NCBI GenBank assembly: GCA_027922465.2
Contig: BQMF02000643.1
Coordinates: 120,106 to 184,105 of the forward strand
Length of the DNA: 64,000 bases
Direction of reading: 5' to 3'
Source of the DNA: Turritopsis dohrnii
Taxonomy: Eukaryota; Cnidaria; Hydrozoa; Anthoathecata; Oceaniidae
The position numbers and the translations under genes were made by a program. The notes below the pieces were generated by a model that searched no databases, was not told the DNA's origin, and saw nothing but the letters and a program-made list of their open reading frames with translations. Shown here piece by piece: positions 37,401-49,457 of the stretch. The stretch's first letter is position 1; every line of letters starts with the position of its first letter.

Positions 37401-40080
37401 CTAAAAGAAGAAAACAAAAACAATCCATGAATGAAGTTGTGTGAACACAGCCCATAGATGGCAAAAGCATGATAATTGTTAATATATACATCAGCACAAA
37501 TCCTCAAATAAGTGCTCACTCTTGTATAAAACCCTCCCTTTCATTTCTCTCTTTCTTTATCCAAATATATAAAGAAAAACATTTCTACTATTTCAATTCT
37601 ACAACAAAAATTCAGATATTTTTAAGGTGCTGTTCTCAAATTAGCACACAGGCACTTATCCAAGCATTTACATTAACAATATTATTAAATGTGCTCATTT
37701 TAAAAGTTTGCTTATGCTATGACTTGACATTAGAAAATCATTTCAACTCCAAACCTTGCTAATTGAGAACAAACTTCATGATCACATAACCCAAAGTTGG
37801 ATAAACCTGAAAAGAAGAAACAAGCTCAGTGATGACATCATTAAGAAAAACCATTTTCATCATGGCTGATAAGGATATTCAAACAACTCAAGTGACCATT
37901 GAAAATGTTGTATTCATTTCCTCTGTCTGTTTGCTTTTACTTGAAACAAAATAGCAAAGTGCCAGATGCAAACAGAACACGCAGTGTAACTTGCAGCAGC
38001 AGGGTAGGCCGTTGAAAGAGCAATTGCTTCAGTACCAGTGAGAATAAAACGAGTCTGCAGAATGTATCTGTATTTTAAGCAGATGCCCTTTAAGTAATAA
38101 AGGGCAGCCACTTCTTGGAACTCATGGCCACTAGTTATATGTTGACTGATAATCAGCGTTTCCACGTTTTAATGTCTTGGCCTTGCACTTATTGCATGTA
38201 GTAAATTCTAGAACATGGCTGAGTGCATGACTAGCTGAGTCTCTGTTGAAAAGGTTAGAAAATTAAATCCCTCGGTATCTGAAATCCAGCTAAATACTGA
38301 ATAGATTTCCCTAACTCAACTTACACTTCTGTAGAGCAGAAAGCAATGTTGTGTTATAAAAGGTTGCCACCTGTTCTGCAGTCAGCTAGAAAACAATTCT
38401 CTCGCATTAATTTTTCATAACATTTTTGCAATTGACTTCGTGAACAGTGTGCATCAATTGTCTCGTGCATTTCCTGAGAATACTGAGAATTCTGGCAAAT
38501 ATCAGAATGCTAAGGTGACTAAAAAAACTTTTCAGAACTTCGCTTTTCAGTAAATTCCACAAAATACGAAAACACTCATACGAAATAGAAATGAGAGGAA
38601 AATAACAACCTTGTTCTTTTAATGTTATCCAAAATAACTCTTATGTTTATCATACTCAAAATAAACAGGACCATCATTTTTCCAAGCCAAGAATAAAACA
38701 ATTCTCAATATTGTATTACTAGTACCCTGTGTAAAAATTTTTAAAACAATATGCTTTCTTCTCTATTGAATGAAAGCAAGGAATGGAAAGTGAAAATTGT
38801 ATCCATTTTGTAGAGCTCGGAAAATTGTTAAAAAGAATGTATATATGGAATCATTTAACTAAAAACAACCATTACCAAGATATCCTCAAACAAAGTTTTC
38901 AAAGATGTACCTAGAACACCAGTTATCCCTATTGGTTCTTGAGATATCTTCCCTTAATGTCAATACAATACAATGGATCCCTTATACAAAATACTGATCT
39001 CATGTCAATTGCTAACTTTTCATCTTTACATGATTTTACGTGGAACTAAGAACTTAAAAGAACCATAAAAATAACAAAACGGCACATCTAAAATAAAAGT
39101 GGGATGCACACTCACAATACTCACTACATTAATTTCGAAATTCTGTTTATGATTTGGTGATAAAAACAGTGGCATGATGACCAGGCAACATTTCTATACT
39201 AATGGGTGCTTTATAGTTTCTATGTTTCATATCAAACATAGTATAACCTATTGTTAGCTTACAAAAATTCAGGTTCATTCTGTTGTTAATTTTGTTTTTG
39301 AGCCTCAGCTTAATCTTACTTTGTTGTTTTTTAGCCAAATGAAGGATTGAGCTTTGAATCAAATTTCAGTTAGTGCATCTGTTAAAAAGAACATGTCTAC
39401 ATGCCCGGCAGCCGGACAGCAATTTTGAAAAACAAGATGCCCAGCAGTATCCTTAACTCTGATTTCATGTTATGCCGAGCAAAAACTTGGTTAATCTACA
39501 AATCAACAGCCGGTCAGTAATTTTAAAAAACTAGATACCCGGCACTCCACAAAAATTGTTTTAGGCATACTACTATACTCTAAGTGACCTATTGTGTTTA
39601 TGTAACAACTTCAGACCATCAAACCCATTACACAATTTATTCGCCAGTTGTCCATATATCAAGAGACAGGAAGTCCTGGTAACGAGATTGTTATTATTCT
39701 TAAGACGTAAGTATAGGAATAAAGAATGTGATGCTGCTAGATTATTTTTGTAACTTAAACATTTTGTTAAAAGAAAGACAAATACAAAAATCAAAAGACA
39801 TCTTTTTGTTGGGAGAGGCTGTTGTTCACTCTTTATATTTCATGTTGCAGTCATTGCAAAACCATTTAACTTTCTTGGGCAGCTTTTTCTTTAATTTACA
39901 TGTCACATGGCACCATTTCAAGCATCGATCACATGCCACACTTTCATCATGCTTGCTCATTCCTTTGACTAGCTTGCTTAGTTCTCTCATGAGTCGTTTC
40001 CAAGCTGCCTTTTTTTATTGAAGTCGTTGGATTACTTTGGAAAGTAATGCGATATTGACATAATAATATAATATAGAAAC
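37401..40080. other. Gene-free stretch upstream of HGSNAT exons
   Basis: The missing HGSNAT first exon may lie here but was not found. A decayed copy of the 430-bp repeat occupies 38800-39110. A degenerate CAACCTCG-type arm (GGAAGTCCTGGTAACGAGATTG) is at 39669-39690. Confidence 0.4.
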
Positions 40081-40147
40081 CTGCCTTGACAATTGCATCA
40101 ACTTTTAATTTCGTAATATCTGCTTTTACAACTCTGATCTTCTCCAT
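40081..40147 (-). pseudogene. Orphan first exon of a macro-domain protein
   Basis: The minus strand reads MEKIRVVKADITKLKVDAIVKA and ends in a GT donor. The ADIT..VDAIV pattern is the first strand-helix of a macro domain (ADP-ribose binding or hydrolase). No following exon with the glycine-rich loop was found in the next 2 kb, so this is probably a fragment or a gene broken by later insertions. Confidence 0.4.
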
Positions 40148-40756
40148 TTTTTGTGATGTAGTGTGTGATGTGTTTTCACTACATATATACAAGAATTTTT
40201 AAAATTCAAAATGTGATTCTTTCTCAATTTCACGAAGAAGAAGAACAATAGAAAAAGAATAAAAGAATTAATTTTGTTGAAATATTTAGATTATTTTTTT
40301 AGAGTGCTTTTAATCATTATTTGCCTGGCACAAAACAAGAAATTGTTATAATGGACATTACCAGGTATATCTAATTTCATTTTTTGCCCGACACAACATG
40401 AAATCGGAGTTACGGATACTGCCAGGCATCTAGTTTTTCAAAATTGCTGACCCGCTAACCGGGCATGTAGACACGTCCTAAAAAGAATATAAACTAACAT
40501 ACCAAACAAAGTGAAGGCCAGTATGTAAATCTGCCTTAGTATCATGATAATGATCTAAAAATTTGCAATGAACATCTAAAATGCAACAACATTAAAGTAT
40601 AATCATATTTTTTGAAACATGAAATTGGAAAACATATATAATACTAGTATCCCGGGTAAAACCTTTTTACCGAACTTAACTTTGAAAACATTAGGTCAAA
40701 TCCACCATTCCCGTGTACGTACCCCGTGACGAAAAAATAAATCATAGAATCGCAAC

Positions 40757-41195
40757 TCAAAAGTGTACCCATGTTGTAGAGCTCGAAAAACTGATCAAAA
40801 AATTGTATGGGATCGTTTCGCTACGATCAACTGTTGCAGAGATATCGTCGATCAAAGATATTGATGACGTCATAGCCGCAGTACCAAATAAAATTTGGGC
40901 CCAAATGTTGCGTCACCCAGTCACCCGTATCGCGGACCCTAAAAAACGTCAGTTTTCCCTATTGGTTCTCGAGATATTTCCCCAAAAACGTCGCGTTCGA
41001 TTGGGGATGCAATGCAATGATCCCCTGTGATCATAAAAAAAACTGACGTCAAATGATGCCACGTGCTTTTGGAATGATCGTGAAAAAAGTGTCTCTCGCT
41101 TCTGCGTGGTTTTACGCGCACATAAGAGGACGATGACCGTAAATTAAAACTAAATATATCACTCTCTAAAATAAAAGTGGTATGCACAATCGCGG
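40757..41195 (+). repeat. Interspersed repeat (about 430 bp), copy 3
   Basis: GTTGTAGAGCTCGAAAAACTGATC..CCCTATTGGTTCTCGAGATATTTCCCC..GTGCTTTTGG..AAATAAAAGTGGTATGCAC is the best preserved copy; the others are at 34795-35210 (reverse) and 38800-39110. Confidence 0.7.
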
Positions 41196-41441
41196 ATTAT
41201 TATAATAAGATAATACATAAATAAACAAATGTCCAGTGCGTGTGTTGTGTTTGAATTAGATACAGATGAACAAATTAAAACACATGTTTTATAACGAATT
41301 TTCGATATTTTACATATCTTATCAAGTTTTTAACATCACCATTATCATATACTTATTTTATCATACAGTTCAAGGGACAGGATTCAAACACTAGACTTTA
41401 CAGTGCAAACCTTGGTTTTGAAACGTGTCTGTGTTTTAGTG

Positions 41442-42430
41442 CAGTCTTGGAAGTATATTTTTTAATAGGTGTGTTAACAAAGAAGCCCGTAGGGCCTTCT
41501 TGGCGCGTTTAAAGCGCGCCAGCAAATTTTTTAAAAACAGCGCTCCTCAACCTGTTTATAGGCGGGTTGCGCACCTATTCTGCACACCATCATGCGCCAT
41601 TTAAACAGTAAGAATGCTAGCATCGTTTTCGTTTATTCAAGGAGTATAATCACACGTGATAATGATGTTAAAATACTACACATTTCGTTGCTAGTAAATT
41701 CGCGATAATTTAAAAATCTGTTTGTATAAAGACGCTTGTATATCAAAACTTATATTATGAAAAGTTATGTCAGTGATACGTTGTTTGTATTGATAGGAAG
41801 CTCATTAATTATTCATAAGGTTATGTCTGTCGTTGGAAAAGAAAAAATTTTTCCAGATGTTTTATTATAAAACATAAAAAGATAAAAATACAACATGATG
41901 AAGTAAACACCTGAACAACTTTTATTTATTTGTTCACTGACCACATTAAAACGTTTGCAAGTTAGTTTGCTTTGATTTGCACAACACAAAAAAGTTTCTT
42001 CAATAACTTTTGAAAAAATGAATGAACATTTTCAGACGTAACAATAGTATTCCCAAAGGCTGTCAGCTTAGTCAACATTTTCTCTACACAGACATTTCCT
42101 GTGTTTTATGTTTTTACATAAAGAACTGGTGGCGTACTTTCAAAGCGCAATTTACATATATACAAAGAAACTTTTTCTTGCGAAGAAATTATGTGGATTG
42201 AGTTTTAAAATATCAAGCAAACTGGCGAAAACATGCTCAAAGTCAGCAAAAAATAACATTAAAACGTTTGAATGAACATTGCTCTTACGTTATTTTGCTG
42301 ACTTTGAACAGCTTTTTGCCTGCTGGGAAAAGACGTAACAGATGTTCAGGCGCGCGAGAAGACGCGCTCCATAGTCTTTCTAGGAGCGTATAGAGGTATA
42401 GAGGTAGCGCGCCTTATTCTTCCAAGACTG
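41442..42430. mobile_element. TIR element with TTAGTG target-site duplication
   Basis: Ends CAGTCTTGGAAG and CTTCCAAGACTG are flanked by TTAGTG on both sides (41436-41441, 42431-42436). A related flanking repeat at about 27910-27990 shows the undisturbed site GGGTTAGTGAGGGTAA with one TTAGTG. Subterminal GCGCGCC-type palindromes occur near both ends (about 41500 and 42350-42415). No transposase is visible. Confidence 0.8.
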
Positions 42431-42518
42431 TTAGTGAGGGTAATGTTCAGGCTTAGCCTCATTCATTCAAATACTTTCATAAGTTTTCACAGACTTAATC
42501 TTAATGTAGGTACCATAA

Positions 42519-43548
42519 AGCGGGGTGACTTCGATCAGCAGGGTGACTTCGATCAGTGAAAATAAACTGTTAGAACTCAGAAATTAAAGGGTGTTTTCAC
42601 ATTTTTTTAAGATTTTCATTTAGATTCCTATTGTAAATATCATCAGAATCGTCTTTAAGCGAAACAACCAATTTCTTCCGAAATTAACATCGAAAAACAT
42701 CAAAATTTCACCGCTCACATTGGTCATCGCTCTAAATAATATTCAAGAGTTTAGCCTGGACATTTTTGGTTGTTGATACGTGAAGTATAGAGGATGAACG
42801 TAAAGAAAATTATAATATGTCTGAAAGAAATTCTGTTCTTCACCGCTATATTCTGTTTTTCTTTTCCTTATTCCTTTATTGATAATATCATCAGAATCGT
42901 CTTTAAGCGAAACAATCAATTTCTTCCGAAATTAACAACGAAAAACATCAAAATTTCACCGCTCACATTGGTCATCGCTCTAAATAATATTCAAGAGTTT
43001 AGCCTGGACATTTTTGGTTGATACGTGAAGTATAGAGGATGAACGTAAAGAAAATTATAATATGCCTGAAAGAAATTCTGTTCTTCACCGCTATATTCTG
43101 TTTTTCTTTTCCTTATTCCTTTATTGATAATATCGTGTTTATAAAAACACGAAAAAACCGAATGTTTTATATCGCTATAGGTTACATGTTTGCAAAGAAC
43201 TTCTTGAAAAGTTGTCGTATCTCATGGGAGATTTAATGACTTACCGAAGAAATTTTAATAAGCGTGCTCTTTGCCCATGATGATAGATCTCAAAAATTTT
43301 GTTTGAGATATATATATACAATAAAATTTCAATGTTAATTTCGTTTCGTATTAACGAGGGTTACACATGTGTGAACGTCCTAAATATCTTTTGTTTTACT
43401 AACATTCCCTGATCTTTTACGGTCGAACATTTACCGCGGATGAGAAATGATGGTCTGTTAATATTGTAATAACGGCGCTTTAAAAACGTTGCAAATATTA
43501 TAAGTAATTTGGCGCTTCTCATAAGCTGATCGAAGTCACTCCATAAGC
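42519..43548. mobile_element. Probable TIR element with internal 245-bp tandem duplication
   Basis: GGGGTGACTTCGATCAGC at the left (repeated twice at 42521-42557) is inverted at 43524-43548 as GCTGATCGAAGTCACTCC. Inside, 42639-42886 and 42887-43131 are nearly identical tandem copies that differ mainly by one GTT triplet. The short frame they share is not recognised. Confidence 0.55.
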
Positions 43549-43854
43549 GATATTGTCGTTTTCTTGGAAAGATCAGGTTATTTCTCTGGAATTACAAGTT
43601 TAGTTAATGTGAAATTTTACACTGAAATAGAAAACATATATAAGGTAATGATTCCAAAGTTTCAGAAGTAATGGCTTAGTATTTCGGAAGTTACTTTTAA
43701 AATAGTGGCACAAATTGCTTGTTTGCAGATGTTTTTAGCGCTGCAATAAGTCAAACAAAACTGTATGACTATTATTCTAGTTATTCGTTCTGCATTGGTT
43801 ATTTTATTTATTTCTAGTATTTATTCATTTTCCTTTAATTTTGTACTTTGGTAT

Positions 43855-43892
43855 TACAGAATAAAGTTATCTTATCTTATCTTATCTTATCA
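43855..43892 (+). repeat. Retroelement-like 3' tail with (TTATC)n
   Basis: GAATAAAGTTATCTTATCTTATCTTATCTTATC looks like the microsatellite tail of a non-LTR retroelement; the body was not recognised upstream. Confidence 0.45.
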
Positions 43893-44594
43893 TCTTTTAC
43901 TTTGCACTGCATCATATATTCATATATGACAACAACAAGACACAGAGAAAGAAGAAAGAGCTGGAATGCAAAAGTATGAAAAACAGATATAAAAAAATAT
44001 GCTTGTTATATCAAATCCAAACCATAAATATTAAAACCGTTTGTAAAATTATATACATGGTAAATAAAAATGAAATTGAAAAAAAAATTGAGACTGAAAA
44101 CAAATCACGAGTATTTTCCTTCGAAACGTTGTTTCCGTGTATGAATTTTATTCCAAGCAGACCAATGTCATGTGAGACCTTAGGATAAGATCCCATCTAC
44201 ACGATACGTTTACTTACACACGACGGGCGTCAGAAATATTTCGCAGATTTTATTAGTGGCCTTTTTCACAGAGTCAAAGCGTTGCGTCAGCTTGTGTGCT
44301 CCAGAGAATCTCGCGTTAAAACAAGATTGATAAATTTTACCTAGTTAATCCATGCTGGTATTTTCTCTAATATCACGGACTTTTGCAGTGCGCGCTGTTC
44401 GATCAACTACTGATCTTTCAAAACTGTTGTACATTATATACAACTTAATGTCATACTTTACCTCGGTAAGAGCATTCATGGCTCTCTCATTAACAGCAGA
44501 AACGCCTCCCAAACAATCAGCAAAAACTATTTATACTACTGCAGTCTTCATTCTACCAAAATAATAGTATAGAATTAGTGAATAGCATAGACTT

Positions 44595-44642
44595 CCAACC
44601 TCGTTCCCAGGGCTTCTTGCCTTTTTGATATACGGACGATCA
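44595..44642 (+). repeat. Half copy of the CAACCTCG palindrome
   Basis: CCAACCTCGTTCCCAGGGCTTCTTGCC..GATATACGGACGATC ends at the palindrome centre. Confidence 0.65.
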
Positions 44643-45221
44643 AAAAATATTTCTTTAGTGACAGTAATGATGAATGCTTTGTTAATCTTCTACAACACCT
44701 AACTCGTATCAAAACTTACATCAGCTTGATAGTTCAAAAGGTATTTCATTGTTTCAGCACATTAGAGGGACAGCTTCCCAAATTTAGAATCCTATTCACA
44801 TCCTTTCGTTTTTGTTCAATTATGTTGCAGATCAAAACCATATCAAGATCATATTGGCCAATCTGCGAGTTTTGTGTTGAGTCCCACTTACGAAGAAATT
44901 CGGTTAACTGGGACATACTTAAAGTAGGGGTAGATCAATTTACCAGGTCCGTTTAGAGTCGACGGCAGTATAAATGTTGTCAAAAAACAGTTTAATTTCT
45001 TAAAACAAAATTTAGCCAATTGGACTTTCCGACCTTTAACCCCGATTGAAAGTAATAACGAAAACAGAAACAAGATCCGTTTGTACTCAACCGAAACGCA
45101 ACAAACATTCTGTGTTTCAAAACGTTGGCTTCAAAAATTATCATCGCATTTTTAAAGAAAATATCCAAATAACTTTTACAAATTTTATTTATATCACTGC
45201 TGTAACTTAATTCATATATAT

Positions 45222-46715
45222 CATACTTACCAACTTTTCGGAAATGGATTGCGGGACAAACGCGAAGCGTTTGTTCCGTCATGCATTTCCTCTTAACAGC
45301 TGGGGGGTCTGGGGGGGCGCTGTAAGCCCCCCTCAGCGGGGTTTAATTTTTCACTTTTCAGGCAAATAAATTGCTAACATTACATGGTATACAGTAAAAC
45401 GAATGTTCGTTACGATTAACCCTGGAAACAGGAAATTCCTTCTCCCAAGATGAGGAGTAACAACATAATCGTTTTGCTTTTTTACCACCAGTACCACTAC
45501 TTGAAAATACATTATCTTGTCTTTTTGCTGCCATTTTGTGTAATTACTATATTGTAGCGTAAAGCAAGTAACAACACTATGCATACGATGAATCTAATAC
45601 TCGTAAAGGCTGAAATACACTATCATTTTTCAATGATCATTTTTCAATGACACATTCCAATGACATTGAAAATTAAAAATTTCGGCGCGAATACACTATC
45701 ATTGAAAATTACAAACATGTACCCTGAGGAAGAAACAGCAGCTGCTGTCGTTGTTTACATTTTATCAAAAAAGAGAGTTGAACGCAGAAAACCAAAGAAA
45801 AGAAGTGCATGGGTAAAGGCATGGCTAAATAGACGAAATGAACTTGGCATCTATAATACCCTCAAGCATGAAGTACGTGTGGGGGAAATCGGAGAATATA
45901 CGAGATTTTTAAGAATGCCACCGAATATTTTCGATGAGCTGCTTCATCTCTTAGACGTTGATATTACAAAAAAAAAAAAAAACACGAGACCCAATCCCTG
46001 TTCAAGTTAAAACACATTGTCCAAGTTCATCCCTGAATTTTGCGAAGCTATTTACATGCGATTAAAACTTGGTTGACTTCTCCAAATTTCAATAAATGTT
46101 TCAGTTGCTTCTTGCGTCTTCATTTTCTCGTGTAAAAGTCTTCAAAATGTTGTTTTCGTTTATGTTAGCATCTAAAATCACAGTGCGTGCAACGAACACA
46201 TGCGCGAAAATAATAGATTCGATTCGAAACAATAGAAAAAAAATGACATTGAAAAATTAAAAGTTGAACATGTTCAACTTATCATTTTTCGATGTCATTG
46301 AAAATTAGAGTGTAAAAAATGACATTTTTTTCTGAATACACTCACAGCTGATTCAATGATAATTGAAAAATGATAGTGTATTTCAGCCTTAACACAAACG
46401 AATTTTTTTAAGACACGAGACTGTACGTAAGCATATGGTGTTTCTATTATTTATATGAATTCTATGTCTATTACCTATTATTTTGAATTCAAAAACAATT
46501 GCAAAGAACAATAAACAACGTTCGAAGAACGTTCTAAAGATAATGACGTCAATGTCCATGCTTTTTTGTTGTCATAAAAACAAAATGCGTGCTTATTGCG
46601 TGATTTTTTTAATGATTTTCAAAAATGCGTGACAATTTTTCAATGCGGGCGTGCTGCGGGACAAGGATGAAAATGCGTGAGCGTCCCGCTTGATGCGGGA
46701 CGGTTGGCAAGTATG
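45222..46715. mobile_element. Outer repeat interrupted by a Harbinger derivative
   Basis: CATACTTACCAAC at 45222-45234 is inverted at 46703-46715 (GTTGGCAAGTATG), followed inward by GCGGGAC-rich arms on both sides. The Harbinger element at 45607-46389 lies within it, giving a nested pair. Confidence 0.5.
45607..46389 (+). mobile_element. PIF/Harbinger deletion derivative
   Basis: Ends AGGCTGAAATACACTATCATTTTTC and their inverse are flanked by TAA (45604-45606, 46390-46392), the 3-bp TWA duplication typical of PIF/Harbinger. Inside, from ATG 45720 to 46010, is the N-terminal part of a Harbinger nuclease with WVKAWLNRRNELGIYNTLKHE and YTRFLRMPPNIFDELLHLL. An A-rich run and a stop follow and the DDE catalytic part is absent, so this 783-bp copy cannot move on its own. 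Confidence 0.85.
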
Positions 46716-46980
46716 TATATCAAGTAGCTTTAGCTAAAAGTGCTCTCGCGCTCAAGCTTTCCAATTTGTACACAAACAAACATACAGTTTACGGGACAGG
46801 ATTTCAAACAGTATAAAAATAACATATTACGTATTTAATTTTCCATATATGGAACACCATGATGGCGCATGCAATCGAAAGTTAATTTCAAAATGACCAG
46901 GCTAGATGATTCTCATGTGCTTTGGTGATTTCTATAAATAAGTATTATTTAAATCCGATTAAAGAATCCATGACAATTTA

Positions 46981-48601
46981 ATGATGGCATTTCCTATAAG
47001 AAGATATGAAGAAACAGAAGACATTTATGATGGTGCATCACAAGAGGTAAAGTCATATTTATTAAGCAAGCCTAGTCATCAACTTAGCTAGGTGAGGTAG
47101 TGAGAGGAAAAGAAATGTTAGTCTCATTCATTCTGTAGAATAATATTATGCCAGGTTAAAACATATGTGAGAAATAGATGAGACTAGTGTTTAAAATAGC
47201 AAAAGCTTTTCGATAAAAATCATCTTCAGTGCATAAAAACATATAAACAAGACATCTCTCATTCATTCATTATAGCCTTTTCTTCTTTGATTTATGAACT
47301 AAGCTATACTGCTATCTATTTGCTGACATATGATGAAATAATATAGATAGATATTCTTGTTCATTGTGTGTAGAGGAAAAAATAGCGTCACTAACTCAAA
47401 TTTTATGGCAGATAGGTTGTTGTTTCCAGTACAAGTAACAGCTATTAAATTCATTAAATTCAGTGTACGTATGTGAAAAACAAAAATACACATTTATTTT
47501 CACAATATTTTCACCTTAACAGTGTCTTTATCAAGTGTTTATAAACGTATAAATATGTTTATATGTAATATGTGTTTATACTGATGTAATAGGTGTTTAA
47601 CTGATCATTTTCAGCCAGAACATTTCAACATGTTTGTTTTTATTTAAATTGGTAACGAAACAGAAAAACAATGTACATGTCAAATTGTTTAGGTTTTGAA
47701 TCACTTTATGGGGGAGGGGATATCTTTTCTTTAGTGTTTATACATAACACACACAGGAGAAAGGGAGTCCATCAAAAGCATGTACATGTGTAAATAAGGG
47801 GAAAAGATGTCCAAAATTAGTGATTTTACTGAGTTTGCACTTTATGGATTCCCCCTTATCTATCAATTTGGGCTATTCTAATCAAGTCTATATATACTTG
47901 CCTGCAGACTTAAACTTTTTTGTGATTTCTTAACAGATGCCTATTGATTTTTCATCAGATGGATTAAACCCTACAAACCAATGTTCAATAAATATAGGTA
48001 TATAAAATATATTTTAAATACATTTTTTCTCATATTTTATTCATGTTTACTGTAAGGATTTTACTTCTCTTTTTCTTTTTTAAGAACAAAAATGTGAAAA
48101 AGCTTTACATAACTTCTTGCTATGTGTTGAAGCAATACACCTTTACATAGAGGTTTATAAGCATTTACAAGAAAGGGTACTGAAACCAAATTGCAAGTTA
48201 AGTAAACTGGAAGATACTCTTTTATCTTTGTCAACCTGCGATGCAGTAGATGGGGTATTCTTCTTTATCTCCTTTGATATTGGTTTTAATACATCACGTG
48301 TATATGAGTCAGGCTGTTTTGAAGGTTTCAGTATAGATGGTGTTGAAAAACTTGAGGAATTGTTTGGATATTCAATTAAAGTGCCTATTGATGTATTCAA
48401 TACCCAAGACACTGCTAAGGAGAATGAAAGAAGTAAAACGCTTTATGATCAGAGAACAAAATCAGGTAATGATCATATGATCAGCTTTTTTCTATTCAAA
48501 TGGAGTTAGCATTTTGATCATGGTGCTTGAATCACATTGTCAGTATTTATTTTGTGTTTGTTTTACTCTTTTTTTTAGTTAACTCGATATGAAAGAAGTA
48601 A
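46981..48601 (+). CDS. Uncharacterised four-exon gene
   Basis: Exons with consistent phases are 46981-47046 (start MMAFPIRRYEETED), 47938-47998 (PIDFSSDGLNPTNQCSINI), 48085-48466 and about 48590-48601, where the frame ends VNSI before TGA. An AATAAA follows at about 48658. The protein would be about 170 residues with a helical cysteine-containing core (KCEKALHNFLLCVEAIHLYIEVY). I do not recognise the family. Splice sites and phase agreement support a real gene, but the last junction is uncertain and it might instead continue into the next gene. Confidence 0.45.
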
Positions 48602-49457
48602 CAAATTATAACAGGACAGATACCGTGACAAACAAGACAATAGTATGGACAGGAGCTTTAATAAATCACACCAACTTTGTTACTGCAACTTTTGAAATTT
48701 TTACAATTTTGACAAATTGACATACATGACATAAACACAACAGGAGTTGAAAGAAGGAAAAGGTGTCTTGATAAAGGCATGAGCAAAATGATTTTTTTGT
48801 GCTAGAGAAAGAAATATCCAAAAGAGTAGTCATTGTTAAAATCTGCCTGTCATGTGAAACAGTTCTTATTTCAACACCTGAATAGCACTTCACAACATTA
48901 CATTTTCATCTGAAAAAAAAGACACTACTGTTAATGTTCATGTGAATATAGATCTGATATTTTGTCTGGTCTTTTATCTCAGCCAAGCATTATCATACTT
49001 TCAAGTGTCTGGTTTACACCCATGTCAATTCCGTAGAGAAACTTACAGCGAATGTCCATGTAGAGCTGCAGGAAAAGATTAGTCTTTTAAATATGTTTGT
49101 ATTGGTTCTTCACAAACACCAGCCTTGGAAGGAACCTGTAGATCAAAAAGGAAAGAGTTTACAAAGGTGCTTTTAATGAATTTGTATTCAAAAAAACTAA
49201 AACATAAATTAATGATAGAAAATACCCCTCGTAATTGACAATGCAGAAGAATTGATTATCCAGTCTCCAAACTGCTTACGGTTTCGTCTTTTCCAATTTC
49301 ACAGAGAAATCCGAAATTTTTCCCTTGTACTATGATTGAGTTTAATTTGCCGTGGAAATAATAGATTTCCTTCTCCCTATGTTAGAGCGAGCAGATAATG
49401 GAAAACTCCAGACTTCAATGTTGGTTGTAGCACATATTTTTGTTTTATTTCTCTTAG

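Noticed and set aside
37914..38165. Minus-strand 83-codon frame
   Set aside because: No splice context or family resemblance; composition fits chance.
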